Assembly (NCBI RefSeq): GCF_001661075.1
Contig: NZ_CP014870.1
Span: forward strand, 6,759,540 to 6,823,539
Source: Pseudomonas silesiensis
GTDB lineage: Bacteria > Pseudomonadota > Gammaproteobacteria > Pseudomonadales > Pseudomonadaceae
Direction: 5' to 3'
Length of the DNA: 64,000 nucleotides
Positions 12,894 to 23,262 of the stretch are shown here, piece after piece (position 1 is the first letter of the stretch; every line of letters begins with the position of its first letter). The position numbers and the translations under genes are program-made. The notes beneath the pieces were generated by a model. It was not told the origin of the DNA. It was given only the letters and a program-made list of their open reading frames with translations, and ran no database searches.

Positions 12894-12924
12894 AAAAAAA
12901 CCGGCTATATCAGCCGGTTTTTTT
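12894..12924 (+). terminator. Bidirectional terminator after the sensor kinase
   Basis: A 13-bp stem including A/T ends (12894-12906 with 12912-12924) and a 5-base loop, ending in seven Ts, lies 20 bases after the kinase stop. Confidence 0.9.
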
Positions 12925-13039
12925 GCGCCCTGAAAAAACTTATGCACCTTTTTCGGCGTTTTATGTGTTTATGAAATATGTATGTAAATCAAAAAGATAC
13001 AAACGAAATACGGCAGTTGTAAGCAAAACGATACACAGG

Positions 13040-13048
13040 TTATCCACA
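13040..13048 (+). promoter_or_regulatory. Perfect DnaA box near hdtS end
   Basis: TTATCCACA lies in an A+T-rich intergenic stretch (12925-13053) between the kinase terminator and hdtS, the most origin-like setting outside oriC. Confidence 0.6.
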
Positions 13049-13053
13049 GAAAT

Positions 13054-13833
13054 TCAGACGGCCATTTGATCACTGGCAGCCGGAGCTTGCGGAGCAGGTG
13101 GAAGCGAGCCCATTTCCCGTTGCATCAGCTCGTTCCAGGCCTGCACCCGATCGTTCAATTCGGCAATGGCGCGCGGCCCGCTGCCGTTGGCGTACATGGG
13201 TTCACCGATGATGACGGTGATGACGCCCTGCTTTTTCGCCCAACCGGATTTCGGCCAGAATTTGCCTGCATTGTGCGCAATCGGCAGTACCGGGAGCGAA
13301 GCATTGACCGCCAAAGCGGTACCACCGCGAGAGAATTTTCCGATGGTGCCGTAAGGAACCCGCGTACCTTCCGGAAAGATCAGTACCCACACGCCATCTT
13401 TGAGTAGTTCATCGCCCTTCTTTGCCACGTGTTTAAGCGCGGCTTTAGGATTGTCGCGGTCGATGGCAATCGGTCGCAGCATGGCCATCGCCCAACCGAA
13501 GAACGGAACGTAGAGAAGTTCACGCTTGAGCACTTGGCTCAATGGCTCGAAGTAGGCGGAGAGAAAGAAGGTCTCCCAGGTGCTCTGGTGATTGGATTGA
13601 ATTACGCAGGGCTGGTCAGGCACGTTCTCTGCCCCTTTGATCTCATAACTGATGCCCAGAAAGACCTTGCTCAGCCACAAGGCGCAGCGGCACCAGTACA
13701 CATTGATAAAGCGATAGCGCGCCTTGAACGGCAGAAAGGGCGCGATCAAAAAGCTCAGGCTGCACCAGAGCAAAGAGCTGGTGCCCAGCAGCAGGTAAAA
13801 GAGGAAGGTTCTGATGGCCTGCAGTATCGACAT
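13054..13833 (-). CDS. hdtS: 1-acylglycerol-3-phosphate acyltransferase (HdtS/LptA type)
   Basis: PlsC-family enzymes move a fatty acyl chain to lysophosphatidic acid to make phosphatidic acid at the inner membrane. This 259-residue protein has an N-terminal hydrophobic segment (about 8-32), the catalytic block NHQSTWE (an HX4E form of the usual HX4D), and the substrate motif FPEGTR. Position next to gyrB and gmhB matches PA0005 (lptA) of P. aeruginosa and hdtS of P. fluorescens F113. HdtS was also reported to yield acyl-homoserine lactones when expressed in E. coli; whether this one does cannot be told from sequence. Its C-terminus is Ala/Pro-rich. Confidence 0.88.
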   Translation of the reverse strand: MSILQAIRTFLFYLLLGTSSLLWCSLSFLIAPFLPFKARYRFINVYWCRCALWLSKVFLGISYEIKGAENVPDQPCVIQSNHQSTWETFFLSAYFEPLSQVLKRELLYVPFFGWAMAMLRPIAIDRDNPKAALKHVAKKGDELLKDGVWVLIFPEGTRVPYGTIGKFSRGGTALAVNASLPVLPIAHNAGKFWPKSGWAKKQGVITVIIGEPMYANGSGPRAIAELNDRVQAWNELMQREMGSLPPAPQAPAASDQMAV

Positions 13834-13913
13834 GGCGACGTTTACCGTGCGGGCATTGCCCGTCTATATAAGCGCACCCCCGATCAATCCTTGGCCAGGA
13901 ATATCAGAAGCGC

Positions 13914-14447
13914 TCAATTGTGGATAAGTTCTGCGGCAATCGCCGCCAGATCGTCAAAAATCAAGGTGCCCACCGGCAGGGTCTTGCCCAGCGTCTTTTC
14001 GCCTTTGCCGGTCTTTACCAAAACTGGCTGAGAATCGACGGTTCTGGCGGCTTCCAGGTCACCAAGGGTATCGCCAACGAACCAAAGGCCCGTCAGCGAT
14101 ACGTTGTAATGCGCGGCGATGGTTTTCAACATCCCGGCTTTTGGTTTGCGGCAATCGCAGCCATCGTCCGGCCCATGCGGGCAGTAGACGATCAGCCCGA
14201 CCTCGCCACCCTGCTCTGCCACCAGCGAGCGCAAGCGCTCGTGCATGGCATCCAGGGTGGCGATGTCGTAATAGCCGCGAGCGATGCCCGACTGGTTGGT
14301 CGCCACGGCCACCGTCCAGCCGGCTTTGCTCAACTGCGCGATGGCTTCGATTGAGCCGGGGAGCGGAATCCACTCTTCTACCGACTTTATGTAAGCGTCG
14401 GAGTCGTAGTTGATCACCCCGTCCCGATCGAGAATCAGCAGTTTCAA
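13914..14447 (-). CDS. gmhB: D-glycero-beta-D-manno-heptose 1,7-bisphosphate 7-phosphatase
   Basis: GmhB removes the 7-phosphate during synthesis of ADP-heptose for the LPS inner core. It is a HAD phosphatase of 177 residues; the nucleophile motif DRDGVIN stands near the N-terminus, the second motif ATNQSG follows, and zinc-site cysteines appear as CPHGPDDGCDCRKPKAGM. The late HAD motif VGDTLGDLEAA is intact. It lies between glyS and hdtS on the same strand with short gaps. A perfect DnaA box overlaps its 3' end at 13919. Confidence 0.93.
   Translation of the reverse strand: MKLLILDRDGVINYDSDAYIKSVEEWIPLPGSIEAIAQLSKAGWTVAVATNQSGIARGYYDIATLDAMHERLRSLVAEQGGEVGLIVYCPHGPDDGCDCRKPKAGMLKTIAAHYNVSLTGLWFVGDTLGDLEAARTVDSQPVLVKTGKGEKTLGKTLPVGTLIFDDLAAIAAELIHN
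13919..13927 (-). promoter_or_regulatory. Perfect DnaA box at the gmhB 3' end
   Basis: TGTGGATAA overlaps the last codons of gmhB, just upstream of hdtS on that strand. Confidence 0.5.
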
Positions 14448-14457
14448 CAGCTATCCC

Positions 14458-16512
14458 TCAGCCCAGCAGCGAAATGTCGGCGACACCGAGGAACAGTCCA
14501 CGCAGACGCGCCAGCAATGCATAGCGGTTGGCGCGCACCTTGGCATCGTCGGCATTGACCATCACGGCTTCGAAGAACGCATCCACGGGTTCGCGCAAGG
14601 CCGCCAGGCGTGCCAGGGATTCGCTGTACTGGCGTGCAGCAGCCATTGGCTGAACAGCCTGATCAGCCTGCTGGATAGCCGAATACAGGGAGAACTCGTT
14701 GGCGTTGTCGAAGTACTTGGCTTCCACGACCGCAGGAATCGAGCCTTCTACCTTGCTCAGCAAGTTCGAAACGCGCTTGTTCACCGCGGCCAGGGCAGCG
14801 GCTTGCGGCAATTTGCGGAACGCCTCTACCGCTTGGACGCGCTGATCGAAGTCCAGCGCCGAGCCCGGTTTCAGGGCGCGCACCGACAGGTAAGACCCGA
14901 CATCGACACCCTCGTCTTCGTAACGGGCACGCAGACGGTCGAAGATGAATTCCAGCACCGAGTCATTGAGACCGACAGCCTTGACCTTGGTACCGAAGGC
15001 ATTCACAGCGAAGGCCACGGCATCGTTCAAATCGAGCTCGAGCTTCTTGTCGATCAGGATGCGCAATACACCCAGGGCTGCACGACGCAAGGCGTACGGG
15101 TCTTTGCTACCGGTCGGCAGCATGCCGATGCCGAAAATGCCCACCAGGGTGTCGAGCTTGTCAGCGATGGCCACGGCCGCACCGGTCAGGGTCGTCGGCA
15201 ATTCAGCACCGGCACCGCGCGGCATGTACTGCTCGTTCAGCGCCAGGGCGACTTCTTCAGGCTCGCCGTCGTTGAGGGCGTAGTAATAACCGGCGACACC
15301 TTGCATCTCCGGGAACTCACCGACCATCTCGGTTGCCAGGTCGCACTTGGACAACAGGCCGGCACGGGAGGCCCATGCGGCGTTACCACCAATGCGTTGA
15401 GCAATGAACGCAGCGAGTTTGGAAACGCGCTCGGCCTTGTCGTAGACGCTGCCGAGTTTTTCCTGGAACACCACGTTCTGCAGGCGCAGGTTGAAGTCTT
15501 CGAGTTTCTGCTTCTTGTCTTGCTTGAAGAAGAACTCGGCGTCGGTCAGGCGTGGGCGAACCACTTTCTCGTTACCGGCGATGATCTGCTGGGGGTCTTT
15601 GCTTTCGATGTTGGCCACGGTAATGAAACGTGGCAGCAACTTGCCGTCGGCATCCAGCAGGCAGAAATACTTCTGGTTGTCCTGCATGGTGGTGATCAGC
15701 GCTTCTTGCGGTACGTCGAGGAAACGTTCCTCGAACGAGCACACCAGCGGCACCGGCCATTCCACCAGCGCGGTCACTTCGTCGAGCAAGGCGGGTGGAA
15801 CGATTGCAGTACCTTCCTGCCGGGTCGCCAATTCTTCGGTACGCTTGCTGATCAGCTCGCGACGCTCGTTGGAGTCGGCCAGCACATAAGCGGCACGCAG
15901 GTCGCTCAAGTAGTTGGCTGGCGAGGTGATGCGCACACTTTGCGGGTGATGGAAGCGATGACCACGGGAGTCGCGGCCGGCTTTCTGGGCAAGAATGGTG
16001 CAATCGATGACCTGGTCACCGAGCAACATCACCAGCCACTGGGTCGGACGCACGAACTCTTCCTTGCGGGCGCCCCAGCGCATGCGCTTTGGAATCGGCA
16101 GGTCGTTCAGGGAATCTTCGACGATGGTCGGCAGCAGGCTCAGGGTCGGCTTGCCGGCGATGCTTTGGCTGTAGCGCAGTTTCGGGCCGCTCTGATCGAT
16201 TTCGCTCAGGTCGACGCCGCACTTCTTGGCGAAACCCAATGCCGCCTGAGTCGGATTGCCTTCAGCATCGAACGCGGCCTGGCGTGGCGGGCCGTCGAGG
16301 TTGATGCTGCGATCCGGCTGCTGGGTCGCCAGCGAGGTGATCAACACTGCCAGACGACGCGGTGCGGCGTAGACGGTTTTGGCCTCGTAGCTCAGACCAG
16401 CGGCCTGCAGGCCCTTGTCGATACCGGCCAGGAACGCGTCGGCCAAGGTGTTAAGGGCTTTGGGTGGCAGTTCTTCGGTGCCCAGTTCAACCAGAAAATC
16501 TTGAGCACTCAT
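14458..16512 (-). CDS. glyS: Glycine-tRNA ligase beta subunit
   Basis: GlyS is the large subunit of the alpha2beta2 glycyl-tRNA synthetase, carrying tRNA-binding and HD-like domains. The 684-residue length and N-terminus [20 protein letters not shown] are typical. It starts four bases into the end of glyQ (ATGA overlap at 16509-16512), so the subunits are translationally coupled. It ends ten bases before gmhB begins, so gmhB and hdtS may be read from the same transcript. Confidence 0.98.
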   Translation of the reverse strand: MSAQDFLVELGTEELPPKALNTLADAFLAGIDKGLQAAGLSYEAKTVYAAPRRLAVLITSLATQQPDRSINLDGPPRQAAFDAEGNPTQAALGFAKKCGVDLSEIDQSGPKLRYSQSIAGKPTLSLLPTIVEDSLNDLPIPKRMRWGARKEEFVRPTQWLVMLLGDQVIDCTILAQKAGRDSRGHRFHHPQSVRITSPANYLSDLRAAYVLADSNERRELISKRTEELATRQEGTAIVPPALLDEVTALVEWPVPLVCSFEERFLDVPQEALITTMQDNQKYFCLLDADGKLLPRFITVANIESKDPQQIIAGNEKVVRPRLTDAEFFFKQDKKQKLEDFNLRLQNVVFQEKLGSVYDKAERVSKLAAFIAQRIGGNAAWASRAGLLSKCDLATEMVGEFPEMQGVAGYYYALNDGEPEEVALALNEQYMPRGAGAELPTTLTGAAVAIADKLDTLVGIFGIGMLPTGSKDPYALRRAALGVLRILIDKKLELDLNDAVAFAVNAFGTKVKAVGLNDSVLEFIFDRLRARYEDEGVDVGSYLSVRALKPGSALDFDQRVQAVEAFRKLPQAAALAAVNKRVSNLLSKVEGSIPAVVEAKYFDNANEFSLYSAIQQADQAVQPMAAARQYSESLARLAALREPVDAFFEAVMVNADDAKVRANRYALLARLRGLFLGVADISLLG

Positions 16513-17462
16513 TGTGCAGCCTCCAGCTTGGCCAGTACTTCGTCACGCAGGTCCGGGGTCGCCATCGGGAAGCCCAGCTTGGCGCGAGCCAGCAGGTAGG
16601 CTTGTGCAACGGAACGCGCCAGGGTGCGTACACGCAGAATGTATTGCTGACGCGCGGTCACCGAGATCGCCCGGCGCGCATCCAGTAGGTTGAAAGTATG
16701 GGACGCCTTCAACACCATTTCGTAACTCGGCAACGGCAGCGGCTGCTCGAGTTCGATCAGGCGCTTGGCTTCGCTTTCGTAGAAATCGAACAACTCGAAC
16801 AGCTTCTCGACGTTGGCGTGTTCGAAGTTGTAGGTCGACTGCTCCACTTCGTTCTGGTGGAACACGTCGCCGTAGGTCACTTTGCCCATCGGGCCGTCGG
16901 CCCAGACCAGGTCGTAGACCGAGTCGACGCCTTGCAGGTACATGGCCAGACGCTCGAGACCATAGGTGATCTCGCCGGTCACCGGGTAGCACTCGATGCC
17001 GCCCGCTTGCTGGAAGTACGTGAACTGAGTCACTTCCATGCCGTTGAGCCAGACTTCCCAGCCCAGACCCCAGGCGCCCAGGGTCGGCGATTCCCAGTTG
17101 TCTTCAACGAAGCGGATGTCGTGGACCAGTGGGTCCAGGCCGACGTGCTTGAGGGAACCCAGGTACAGTTCCTGAAAGTTGTCCGGGTTCGGCTTCAACA
17201 CGACCTGGAACTGGTAGTAGTGCTGCAGACGGTTCGGGTTTTCGCCGTAGCGGCCGTCAGTCGGGCGACGACTGGGCTGCACATAAGCGGCGTTCCAGGT
17301 TTCCGGGCCAATGGCGCGCAGAAACGTGGCCGTGTGGAAAGTCCCGGCGCCTACTTCCATATCGTAGGGCTGAAGTACCACGCAACCTTGCTCGGCCCAG
17401 TATTGCTGGAGGGCGAGGATCAAGTCTTGGAAGGTACGCACGGCTGGCGTAGGCTGGCTCAC
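16509..17462 (-). CDS. glyQ: Glycine-tRNA ligase alpha subunit
   Basis: GlyQ holds the class II catalytic core that activates glycine. I chose GTG at 17462 ([19 protein letters not shown]), preceded by AGGTGA at a good distance, giving 317 residues as usual for Pseudomonas; the open frame extends upstream without support. The motifs [20 protein letters not shown] and [19 protein letters not shown] are highly conserved. It is divergent from tag. On the minus strand a TATACT at 17508-17503 may be part of its promoter. Confidence 0.97.
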   Translation of the reverse strand: MSQPTPAVRTFQDLILALQQYWAEQGCVVLQPYDMEVGAGTFHTATFLRAIGPETWNAAYVQPSRRPTDGRYGENPNRLQHYYQFQVVLKPNPDNFQELYLGSLKHVGLDPLVHDIRFVEDNWESPTLGAWGLGWEVWLNGMEVTQFTYFQQAGGIECYPVTGEITYGLERLAMYLQGVDSVYDLVWADGPMGKVTYGDVFHQNEVEQSTYNFEHANVEKLFELFDFYESEAKRLIELEQPLPLPSYEMVLKASHTFNLLDARRAISVTARQQYILRVRTLARSVAQAYLLARAKLGFPMATPDLRDEVLAKLEAAQ

Positions 17463-17543
17463 GAAATTCACCTGTTTCTTGGGCTGCGATTTAAAGAGCG
17501 GGAGTATACCCGATTCGGTCCTGCGCACGCCCCCTGGAGCCTT

Positions 17544-18101
17544 ATGCCACGCTGCTTTTGGTGTTCCGAAGATCCGCTGTACATGGCTTATCACGATCAG
17601 GAGTGGGGTACGCCGCTACGCGATGCGCAGGGATTATTCGAGTTGCTTTTGCTCGAAGGGTTCCAGGCGGGCCTGTCCTGGATCACGGTGTTGCGTAAAC
17701 GCGAGCGTTATCGCGAGGTATTGTTCGGCTTCGATGTCCAGCGCGTAGCGCAGATGAGCGACGCGGAAATCGATGAGTTGATGCTCGATCCGGGGATCAT
17801 CCGCAATCGCCTCAAACTCAATGCGGCCCGGCGCAATGCCCAGGCCTGGCTGGCGCTGGAGGACCCGGTGGCGTTCCTCTGGTCGTTCGTCGGCGGCAAG
17901 CCTGTGATCAATCATTTCAAGGATCGAACCGAAGTGCCGGCCGTGACGCCGACCGCCGTGGAGATGAGCAAAGGCCTGAAAAAGGCCGGTTTCACGTTCG
18001 TCGGCCCGACCATTTGCTACGCGCTGATGCAGGCTTCGGGCATGGTCATGGACCACACCCGGGATTGCGATCGCTACGCGCCCCTGGCGAACGGCGGTTA
18101 G
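17544..18101 (+). CDS. tag: DNA-3-methyladenine glycosylase I
   Basis: Tag excises 3-methyladenine from alkylated DNA. The 185-residue protein starts at ATG 17544 after GGAG. It begins [22 protein letters not shown], where the Cys residues with the later His ([10 protein letters not shown]) form the zinc site, and the HhH-like core [17 protein letters not shown] is present. A longer open frame upstream runs antisense to glyQ and is not real. htrB follows 40 bases downstream on the same strand. Confidence 0.95.
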   Translation: MPRCFWCSEDPLYMAYHDQEWGTPLRDAQGLFELLLLEGFQAGLSWITVLRKRERYREVLFGFDVQRVAQMSDAEIDELMLDPGIIRNRLKLNAARRNAQAWLALEDPVAFLWSFVGGKPVINHFKDRTEVPAVTPTAVEMSKGLKKAGFTFVGPTICYALMQASGMVMDHTRDCDRYAPLANGG

Positions 18102-18141
18102 AATGGCCGCCTCGCGCACAGCAAAAGATCAGGAGTGACCT

Positions 18142-19029
18142 GTGGAAAAGTTTAAAGGCGCCATGCTGGTGGGCGCTCTGCGGCTGTTTGCCCTGCTCCC
18201 GTGGCGGGCCGTGCAGGCCGTCGGCTCGGCCATTGGCTGGGTCATGTGGAAAACGCCCAACCGTTCCCGCGACGTGGTGCGGATCAATCTTGCCAAGTGC
18301 TTTCCCGACATGGATCCGGCTGAACGGGAGCGCCTGGTCGGCCAGAGCCTGAGAGATATTGGCAAGTCCCTGACCGAAAGCGCCTGCGCCTGGATCTGGC
18401 CGGCTCAGCGCTCGATCGATCTGGTGCGTGAAGTCGAGGGTCTCGACATATTGAAGGATGCCCTCGCCTCCGGCAAAGGCGTCGTCGGCATCACCAGCCA
18501 TCTGGGCAATTGGGAGGTGTTGAACCACTTCTATTGCAATCAGTGCAAACCGATCATTTTCTATCGTCCGCCCAAGCTGAAGGCGGTGGATGATTTGCTG
18601 CGCAAGCAGCGGGTGCAGTTGGGCAATCGTGTTGCCGCCTCCACCAAGGAAGGCATTCTCAGCGTGATCAAGGAAGTGCGCAAAGGGGGGGCCGTAGGGA
18701 TTCCCGCCGACCCGGAACCCGCCGAATCCGCCGGGATCTTCGTGCCGTTTTTCGCGACGCAGGCACTGACCAGCAAATTCGTACCGAACATGCTTGCCGG
18801 TGGCAAAGCGGTCGGCGTGTTCCTGCATGCCCTGCGGCTGCCGGACGGTTCGGGTTACAAGGTGATCCTCGAAGCCGCGCCAGAAGCCATGTACAGCACC
18901 GATACCGAGACATCCTGTGCGGCCATGAGTCAGGTGGTTGAGCGCTATGTCCGGGCTTATCCAAGCCAGTACATGTGGAGCATGAAGCGCTTCAAGAAGC
19001 GTCCACCGGGTGAGGAGCGCTGGTATTGA
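18142..19029 (+). CDS. htrB: Lipid A late acyltransferase (LpxL/HtrB family)
   Basis: Enzymes of this family add secondary acyl chains to lipid A at the inner membrane. The 295-residue protein starts at GTG 18142 after AGGAG, has a hydrophobic N-terminus, the catalytic motif HLGNWE (HX4E) near residue 120, and the segment GGAVGIPADPEPAES with the conserved Asp. Its position after tag matches PA0011 (htrB1), reported to act at a specific lipid A position in P. aeruginosa. Which position it acts on here is inference. Confidence 0.88.
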   Translation: MEKFKGAMLVGALRLFALLPWRAVQAVGSAIGWVMWKTPNRSRDVVRINLAKCFPDMDPAERERLVGQSLRDIGKSLTESACAWIWPAQRSIDLVREVEGLDILKDALASGKGVVGITSHLGNWEVLNHFYCNQCKPIIFYRPPKLKAVDDLLRKQRVQLGNRVAASTKEGILSVIKEVRKGGAVGIPADPEPAESAGIFVPFFATQALTSKFVPNMLAGGKAVGVFLHALRLPDGSGYKVILEAAPEAMYSTDTETSCAAMSQVVERYVRAYPSQYMWSMKRFKKRPPGEERWY

Positions 19030-19036
19030 CCTTTGA

Positions 19037-19351
19037 TCAGTGCGCCTGACGTTCGAGCTTTTTCAGGAACACTGTCATTTCCTTTTCCGCCTGCTTGTCG
19101 CCATGGCCGCGGGCGGCTTCCAGGCCTTGTTCCCAGGCCTGGCGCGCAGCCGGATAATCCGCCAGCGCCAGATGGGCCTTGCCCAACAGTTTCCAGGCCG
19201 CCGAATACTTTGGATCGAACTCGACGCAGCGCTGGAAATGCTCGGCGGCCTTGGCGTTCTCCCCCAGATCCAGGTAACCCTTGCCGAGGCCGAAGCGTAG
19301 CAATGAGTTATCCACACCCTTGGCGAGCATTTTTTCCAGGGATTCGAGCAT
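19037..19351 (-). CDS. Small tetratricopeptide repeat protein
   Basis: The 104-residue protein starts at ATG 19351 after AAGGA; a longer open frame runs into REP sequence and is rejected. It has two to three TPR-like helix pairs, for example NAKAAEHFQRCVEFDPKYS and YPAARQAWEQGLEAA, and no signal peptide, so it is probably a cytoplasmic adaptor. It converges with htrB, their stops lying eight bases apart. An orthologue occupies this place in P. aeruginosa (PA0015). Function is unknown. A perfect DnaA box lies inside it (19308). Confidence 0.85.
   Translation of the reverse strand: MLESLEKMLAKGVDNSLLRFGLGKGYLDLGENAKAAEHFQRCVEFDPKYSAAWKLLGKAHLALADYPAARQAWEQGLEAARGHGDKQAEKEMTVFLKKLERQAH
19308..19316 (+). 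promoter_or_regulatory. Perfect DnaA box in the TPR gene
   Basis: TTATCCACA lies in the first codons of the small TPR gene (coding strand opposite). Confidence 0.5.
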
Positions 19352-19400
19352 GGTGGATTCCTTATTAAGGTGTGTCAGGGGGATATCTGATGCAGTGAGA

Positions 19401-19516
19401 CCGCTATCGCGGGCAAGCCCGCTCCCACAGTGTTTTGCATTGAACACATATCTTGTGTTCGGCCGAAATCCCTGTGGGAGCGGCGGTGCGACGATTCGAC
19501 TTGCCCGCGAAGAGGC
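19401..19516. repeat. REP pair, mosaic type
   Basis: Two REP units face each other: a left unit with CGGGCAAGCCCGCTCCCACAG (about 19405-19429, quoted to 20) and a right unit starting CTGTGGGAGCGGCGG and ending TTGCCCGCGA. The right unit has an extra segment GTGCGACGATTCGAC, so the two arms belong to different subtypes. It lies between trkA and the TPR gene. Confidence 0.85.
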
Positions 19517-19541
19517 CCGTCCAGCCACTGCAACTACAGGA

Positions 19542-20915
19542 TCAGAAGAAGCTGAGTCCCACATGAAACAGCTTTTCCACATCCCGAATATGCTTCTTAT
19601 CCACAAGAAACAGAATCACATGATCGCCCGCCGCGATCACGGTGTTGTCGTGGGCGATGATCACCTCTTCGTCGCGAATGATCGCGCCGATGGTGGTCCC
19701 TGGCGGCAGGCCGATGTTCTCGATGGATTTACCGATGACTTTGCTCGACTTCTCATCGCCGTGGGCAATGGCCTCGATGGCCTCCGCCGCGCCGCGCCGC
19801 AATGAGTGCACGCTGACAATATCGCCGCGCCGCACATGGGCCAGCAACGTACCGATAGTCGCCAGTTGCGGGCTGATGGCGATGTCGATGTCGCCGCCCT
19901 GGATCAGGTCGACATACGCCGGGTTGTTGATGATCGTCATCACCTTCTTCGCGCCCAGGCGCTTGGCCAGCAAGGACGACATGATGTTGGCTTCGTCGTC
20001 GTTGGTCAGAGCGAGAAACAGATCGGCGTCGGCGATGTTCTCTTCCAGCAGCAGATCCCGATCCGAAGCGCTGCCCTGCAGCACCACGGTGCTGTCGAGG
20101 GTGTCCGAAAGATGACGGCAGCGCGTCGGGTTCATCTCGATGATCTTCACCTGGTAACGGCTTTCGATGGCCTCCGCCAGGCGTTCACCGATCTGCCCGC
20201 CGCCAGCGATGACAATGCGCTTGTAGCTCTCATCGAGGCGGCGCATTTCACTCATCACTGCGCGAATATTCGCCTTGGCCGCGATGAAAAATACTTCGTC
20301 GTCTGCCTCGATCACCGTATCGCCCTGGGGCAGGATGGGTCGGTCACGGCGGAAAATTGCCGCGACCCGGGTTTCTACATTCGGCATGTGCTCGCGCAAT
20401 TGCCGCAGTTGCTGGCCCACCAGCGGACCACCGTAGTAAGCCTTGACGGCCACTAGCTGGGCTTTGCCCTCGGCGAAATCGATCACCTGCAATGCGCCTG
20501 GATGCTGGATCAGGCGCTTGATGTAGTTGGTGACCACTTGCTCCGGACTGATCAGCACGTCCACCGGAATCGCTTCGTTGTCGAACAGATCATTGCGCGT
20601 CAGGTAAGCCGCTTCGCGGACCCGGGCAATCTTGGTCGGCGTGTGGAACAGGGTGTGGGCGACCTGACAGGCCACCATGTTGGTTTCATCGCTGTTGGTC
20701 ACGGCCACCAACATGTCGGCGTCGTCTGCGCCAGCCTGGCGCAGAACGGTCGGGAGCGAGCCGCGCCCCTGCACCGTGCGGATGTCCAGCCGGTCGCCGA
20801 GGTCGCGCAGTCGATCGCCGTCGGTGTCGACGACCGTGATGTCATTGGCCTCGCTGGCCAAGTGTTCCGCCAGCGAACCGCCGACCTGCCCTGCACCTAG
20901 GATGATGATTTTCAT
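19542..20915 (-). CDS. trkA: Trk potassium uptake system NAD-binding protein TrkA
   Basis: TrkA is the cytoplasmic gating subunit of TrkH/TrkG potassium transporters. The 457 residues form two tandem RCK units, each with a Rossmann motif ([15 protein letters not shown] at residue 4 and [15 protein letters not shown] near 235) and a TrkA-C domain. It is the last gene of the leftward def-fmt-rsmB-trkA set, 23 bases after rsmB. A perfect DnaA box overlaps its 3' end at 19597. Confidence 0.97.
   Translation of the reverse strand: MKIIILGAGQVGGSLAEHLASEANDITVVDTDGDRLRDLGDRLDIRTVQGRGSLPTVLRQAGADDADMLVAVTNSDETNMVACQVAHTLFHTPTKIARVREAAYLTRNDLFDNEAIPVDVLISPEQVVTNYIKRLIQHPGALQVIDFAEGKAQLVAVKAYYGGPLVGQQLRQLREHMPNVETRVAAIFRRDRPILPQGDTVIEADDEVFFIAAKANIRAVMSEMRRLDESYKRIVIAGGGQIGERLAEAIESRYQVKIIEMNPTRCRHLSDTLDSTVVLQGSASDRDLLLEENIADADLFLALTNDDEANIMSSLLAKRLGAKKVMTIINNPAYVDLIQGGDIDIAISPQLATIGTLLAHVRRGDIVSVHSLRRGAAEAIEAIAHGDEKSSKVIGKSIENIGLPPGTTIGAIIRDEEVIIAHDNTVIAAGDHVILFLVDKKHIRDVEKLFHVGLSFF
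19597..19605 (+). promoter_or_regulatory. Perfect DnaA box at the trkA 3' end
   Basis: TTATCCACA lies in the last codons of trkA, 281 bases from the previous box. Confidence 0.5.
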
Positions 20916-20938
20916 CCAGTCACTCCCTTAAAACCCGG

Positions 20939-22249
20939 TTAACCGCGCGCGGCGGCGATCTTGATCAGCTTGGCGTAGTAGAACCCGTCGTGGCCGCCTT
21001 CCTGGGCCAGCAACTGGCGACCATGGGGCTGCTTGATGCCGGCCGTGGTGGCGAGGTCCAGCTCACGGGCGCCCGGCGTGCGGGCGAGGAAGGCCTCGAT
21101 GACTTCGGTATTCTCGGTCGGCAACGTGGAACAGGTGGCGTAAAGCAGGATCCCGCCGACCTCCAGAGTTATCCACATGGCATCAAGCAATTCACCTTGC
21201 AACAATGCAAGTGCGGCGATGTCATCCGGCTGGCGGGTCAGCTTGATGTCCGGGTGACGGCGGATCACACCGGTGGCCGAGCACGGCGCATCCAGCAGAA
21301 TACGCTGGAACGGTTTGCCGTCCCACCAGGTCGCGGTGTCGCGGCCGTCGGCGGCGATCAGTTCGGCGCTCAGGCCCAGGCGTGCAAGGTTTTCGCGCAC
21401 CCGCACCAGGCGCTTGGCTTCCAGGTCCACGGCGACGACGCCGGCCAATGCCGGTTCGGCTTCAAGGATGTGGCAGGTCTTGCCACCCGGTGCGCAGCAG
21501 GCGTCCAGCACCCGTTGACCCGGCGCCAGGTCGAGCAGATCGGCTGCCAGCTGTGCCGCTTCGTCCTGCACGCTGATCCAGCCTTCGGCAAAACCCGGCA
21601 GGCTGCGCACGTCGGCTGCGGCGTCGAGGATGATGCCATCCTGACTATAGATGCACGGCGTGGCAGCGATGCCGGCTTCGCCCAGCAACCCCAGGTAGGC
21701 GTCGCGTGCGTGATGGCGACGGTTGACCCGCAGAATCATCGGCGGGTGCGCATTGTTTGCCGCACAGATGGCTTCCCATTGCTCAGGCCAGAAAGCCTTC
21801 AGGGATTTTTGCAGCCAGCGCGGGTGAGCGGTACGCACCACCGGATCGTGTTCCAGTTCGGCAAGCAACGCTTCGCTTTCCCGTTGGGCGCGGCGTAAAA
21901 CAGCATTCAGCAGCGCCTTGGCCCAGGGCTTTTTCAGCTTGTCGGCGCAACCGACAGTTTCGCCAATGGCGGCGTGGGCCGGCACCCGGGTATAGAGCAG
22001 CTGGTAGAGGCCGACCAGCAGCAATGCTTCGACATCGGCGTCCGCTGCCTTGAACGGTTTTTGCAACAACTTCGCCGCCAGCGCCGACAAACGCGGCTGC
22101 CAGCGGGCGGTGCCGAACGCCAGGTCCTGGGTGAAGCCGCGATCACGGTCTTCGACCTTGTCCATTTGTGTCGGCAGAGAACTGTTGAGAGAGGCTTTTC
22201 CGTTAAGAACAGCAGCCAGTGCCTTGGCGGCGGCCAGACGCGGATTCAT
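20939..22249 (-). CDS. rsmB: 16S rRNA m5C967 methyltransferase RsmB
   Basis: RsmB methylates cytosine 967 of 16S rRNA with S-adenosylmethionine. I chose ATG 22249 ([18 protein letters not shown]), overlapping the fmt stop as ATGA; 436 residues result. A NusB-like domain covers about 1-135. The SAM motif [12 protein letters not shown] is at 249-260, and the two catalytic cysteines are Cys323 in DAPCSATG and Cys373 in YATCST. It is coupled to fmt, the usual arrangement. Confidence 0.96.
   Translation of the reverse strand: MNPRLAAAKALAAVLNGKASLNSSLPTQMDKVEDRDRGFTQDLAFGTARWQPRLSALAAKLLQKPFKAADADVEALLLVGLYQLLYTRVPAHAAIGETVGCADKLKKPWAKALLNAVLRRAQRESEALLAELEHDPVVRTAHPRWLQKSLKAFWPEQWEAICAANNAHPPMILRVNRRHHARDAYLGLLGEAGIAATPCIYSQDGIILDAAADVRSLPGFAEGWISVQDEAAQLAADLLDLAPGQRVLDACCAPGGKTCHILEAEPALAGVVAVDLEAKRLVRVRENLARLGLSAELIAADGRDTATWWDGKPFQRILLDAPCSATGVIRRHPDIKLTRQPDDIAALALLQGELLDAMWITLEVGGILLYATCSTLPTENTEVIEAFLARTPGARELDLATTAGIKQPHGRQLLAQEGGHDGFYYAKLIKIAAARG
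21169..21177 (+). promoter_or_regulatory. Perfect DnaA box in rsmB
   Basis: TTATCCACA lies within the rsmB coding sequence. Confidence 0.5.
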
Positions 22250-23205
22250 TGAACGTCCGCCGTTTGACCGAGGACGGTGCCGACGGCGAACTTCTCCCGA
22301 CGGCTGTTGAACAGGTCGCTGAAGTTCAGCGCTTTGCCGCCGGGCAATTGCAGACGGGTCAGACACAAAGCCTGTGCGCCGCAAGCGACGATCAAGCCGT
22401 CTTTGCTGGCGCCGAGGATTTCTCCGGGAGCGCCCTGCCCTTCAGTCAGGCTCGCCGCCAGGACTTTCAGTGCCTCGCCATTGAGCGTGCTGTGGCAGAT
22501 CGGCCACGGATTGAAGGCGCGGACCAGGCGTTCCAGCTCAACCGCCGGGCGACTCCAGTCGATGCGCGCTTCGTCCTTGTTCAGTTTGTGCGCGTAGGTG
22601 GCGAGGCTGTCGTCCTGAACTTCGCCGTCCAGCGTGCCTGCAGCGAGCGCCGCAATCGCCTGGACCACAGCGGGCGGGCCCATTTCTGCCAGACGGTCAT
22701 GAAGGCTTCCGCCGGTGTCTTCACCGGTGATCGGCGTAGTGACTTTGAGCAGCATTGGCCCGGTATCGAGGCCGGCTTCCATGCGCATCACGGTCACGCC
22801 GCTTTCGCTGTCACCGGCTTCGACGGCGCGCTGGATCGGTGCCGCACCGCGCCAGCGTGGCAGCAGGGAGGCGTGGCTGTTGATGCAACCCAGGCGCGGG
22901 ATATCCAGTACCACCTGTGGCAGGATCAGGCCGTAGGCGACCACCACCAGCAAGTCCGGCTTCAACGCAGCCAGTTCGGCCTGGGCGTCTTCGTTGCGCA
23001 GGGTCGGCGGCTGCAGCACCGGGAGATGGTGTTCCAGAGCCAGCTGTTTGACCGGGCTTGGCATCAGCTTTTGCCCACGGCCCGCCGGACGGTCCGGCTG
23101 GGTGTAGACCGCAACGATCTCGTAAGGGCTGTCGAGCAGGGCCTTGAGGTGTTCGGCGGCGAATTCCGGGGTGCCGGCAAAGACAATGCGCAGTGGCTCA
23201 GTCAT
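22246..23205 (-). CDS. fmt: Methionyl-tRNA formyltransferase
   Basis: Fmt formylates initiator Met-tRNA using 10-formyltetrahydrofolate. The start ATG 23205 gives [20 protein letters not shown] and 319 residues, the family norm; the frame upstream has no support. The catalytic region [19 protein letters not shown] includes the Asn and His used in transfer. It lies between def and rsmB on one strand. A terminator-like hairpin sits just upstream (23221-23248), which may reduce reading through from def. Confidence 0.97.
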   Translation of the reverse strand: MTEPLRIVFAGTPEFAAEHLKALLDSPYEIVAVYTQPDRPAGRGQKLMPSPVKQLALEHHLPVLQPPTLRNEDAQAELAALKPDLLVVVAYGLILPQVVLDIPRLGCINSHASLLPRWRGAAPIQRAVEAGDSESGVTVMRMEAGLDTGPMLLKVTTPITGEDTGGSLHDRLAEMGPPAVVQAIAALAAGTLDGEVQDDSLATYAHKLNKDEARIDWSRPAVELERLVRAFNPWPICHSTLNGEALKVLAASLTEGQGAPGEILGASKDGLIVACGAQALCLTRLQLPGGKALNFSDLFNSRREKFAVGTVLGQTADVQ

Positions 23206-23220
23206 GGGAGCGATCTCTGA

Positions 23221-23248
23221 AAAGAAAAAGGCTTGCCGCAGCAAGCCT
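23221..23248 (-). terminator. Terminator-like hairpin between def and fmt
   Basis: On the minus strand a 7-bp GC-rich stem (23248-23242 with 23237-23231) and 4-base loop are followed by TTTTTCTTTT (23230-23221). It lies 15 bases before the fmt start codon, within its leader. It could act as an attenuator or partial terminator inside the def-fmt pair. Confidence 0.65.
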
Positions 23249-23262
23249 TTGGAAGAAGGGCA

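Noticed and set aside
14410..16599. 729-residue open frame opposite glyS
   Set aside because: It lies entirely antisense to a highly conserved synthetase gene and its composition is that of a codon-bias shadow.
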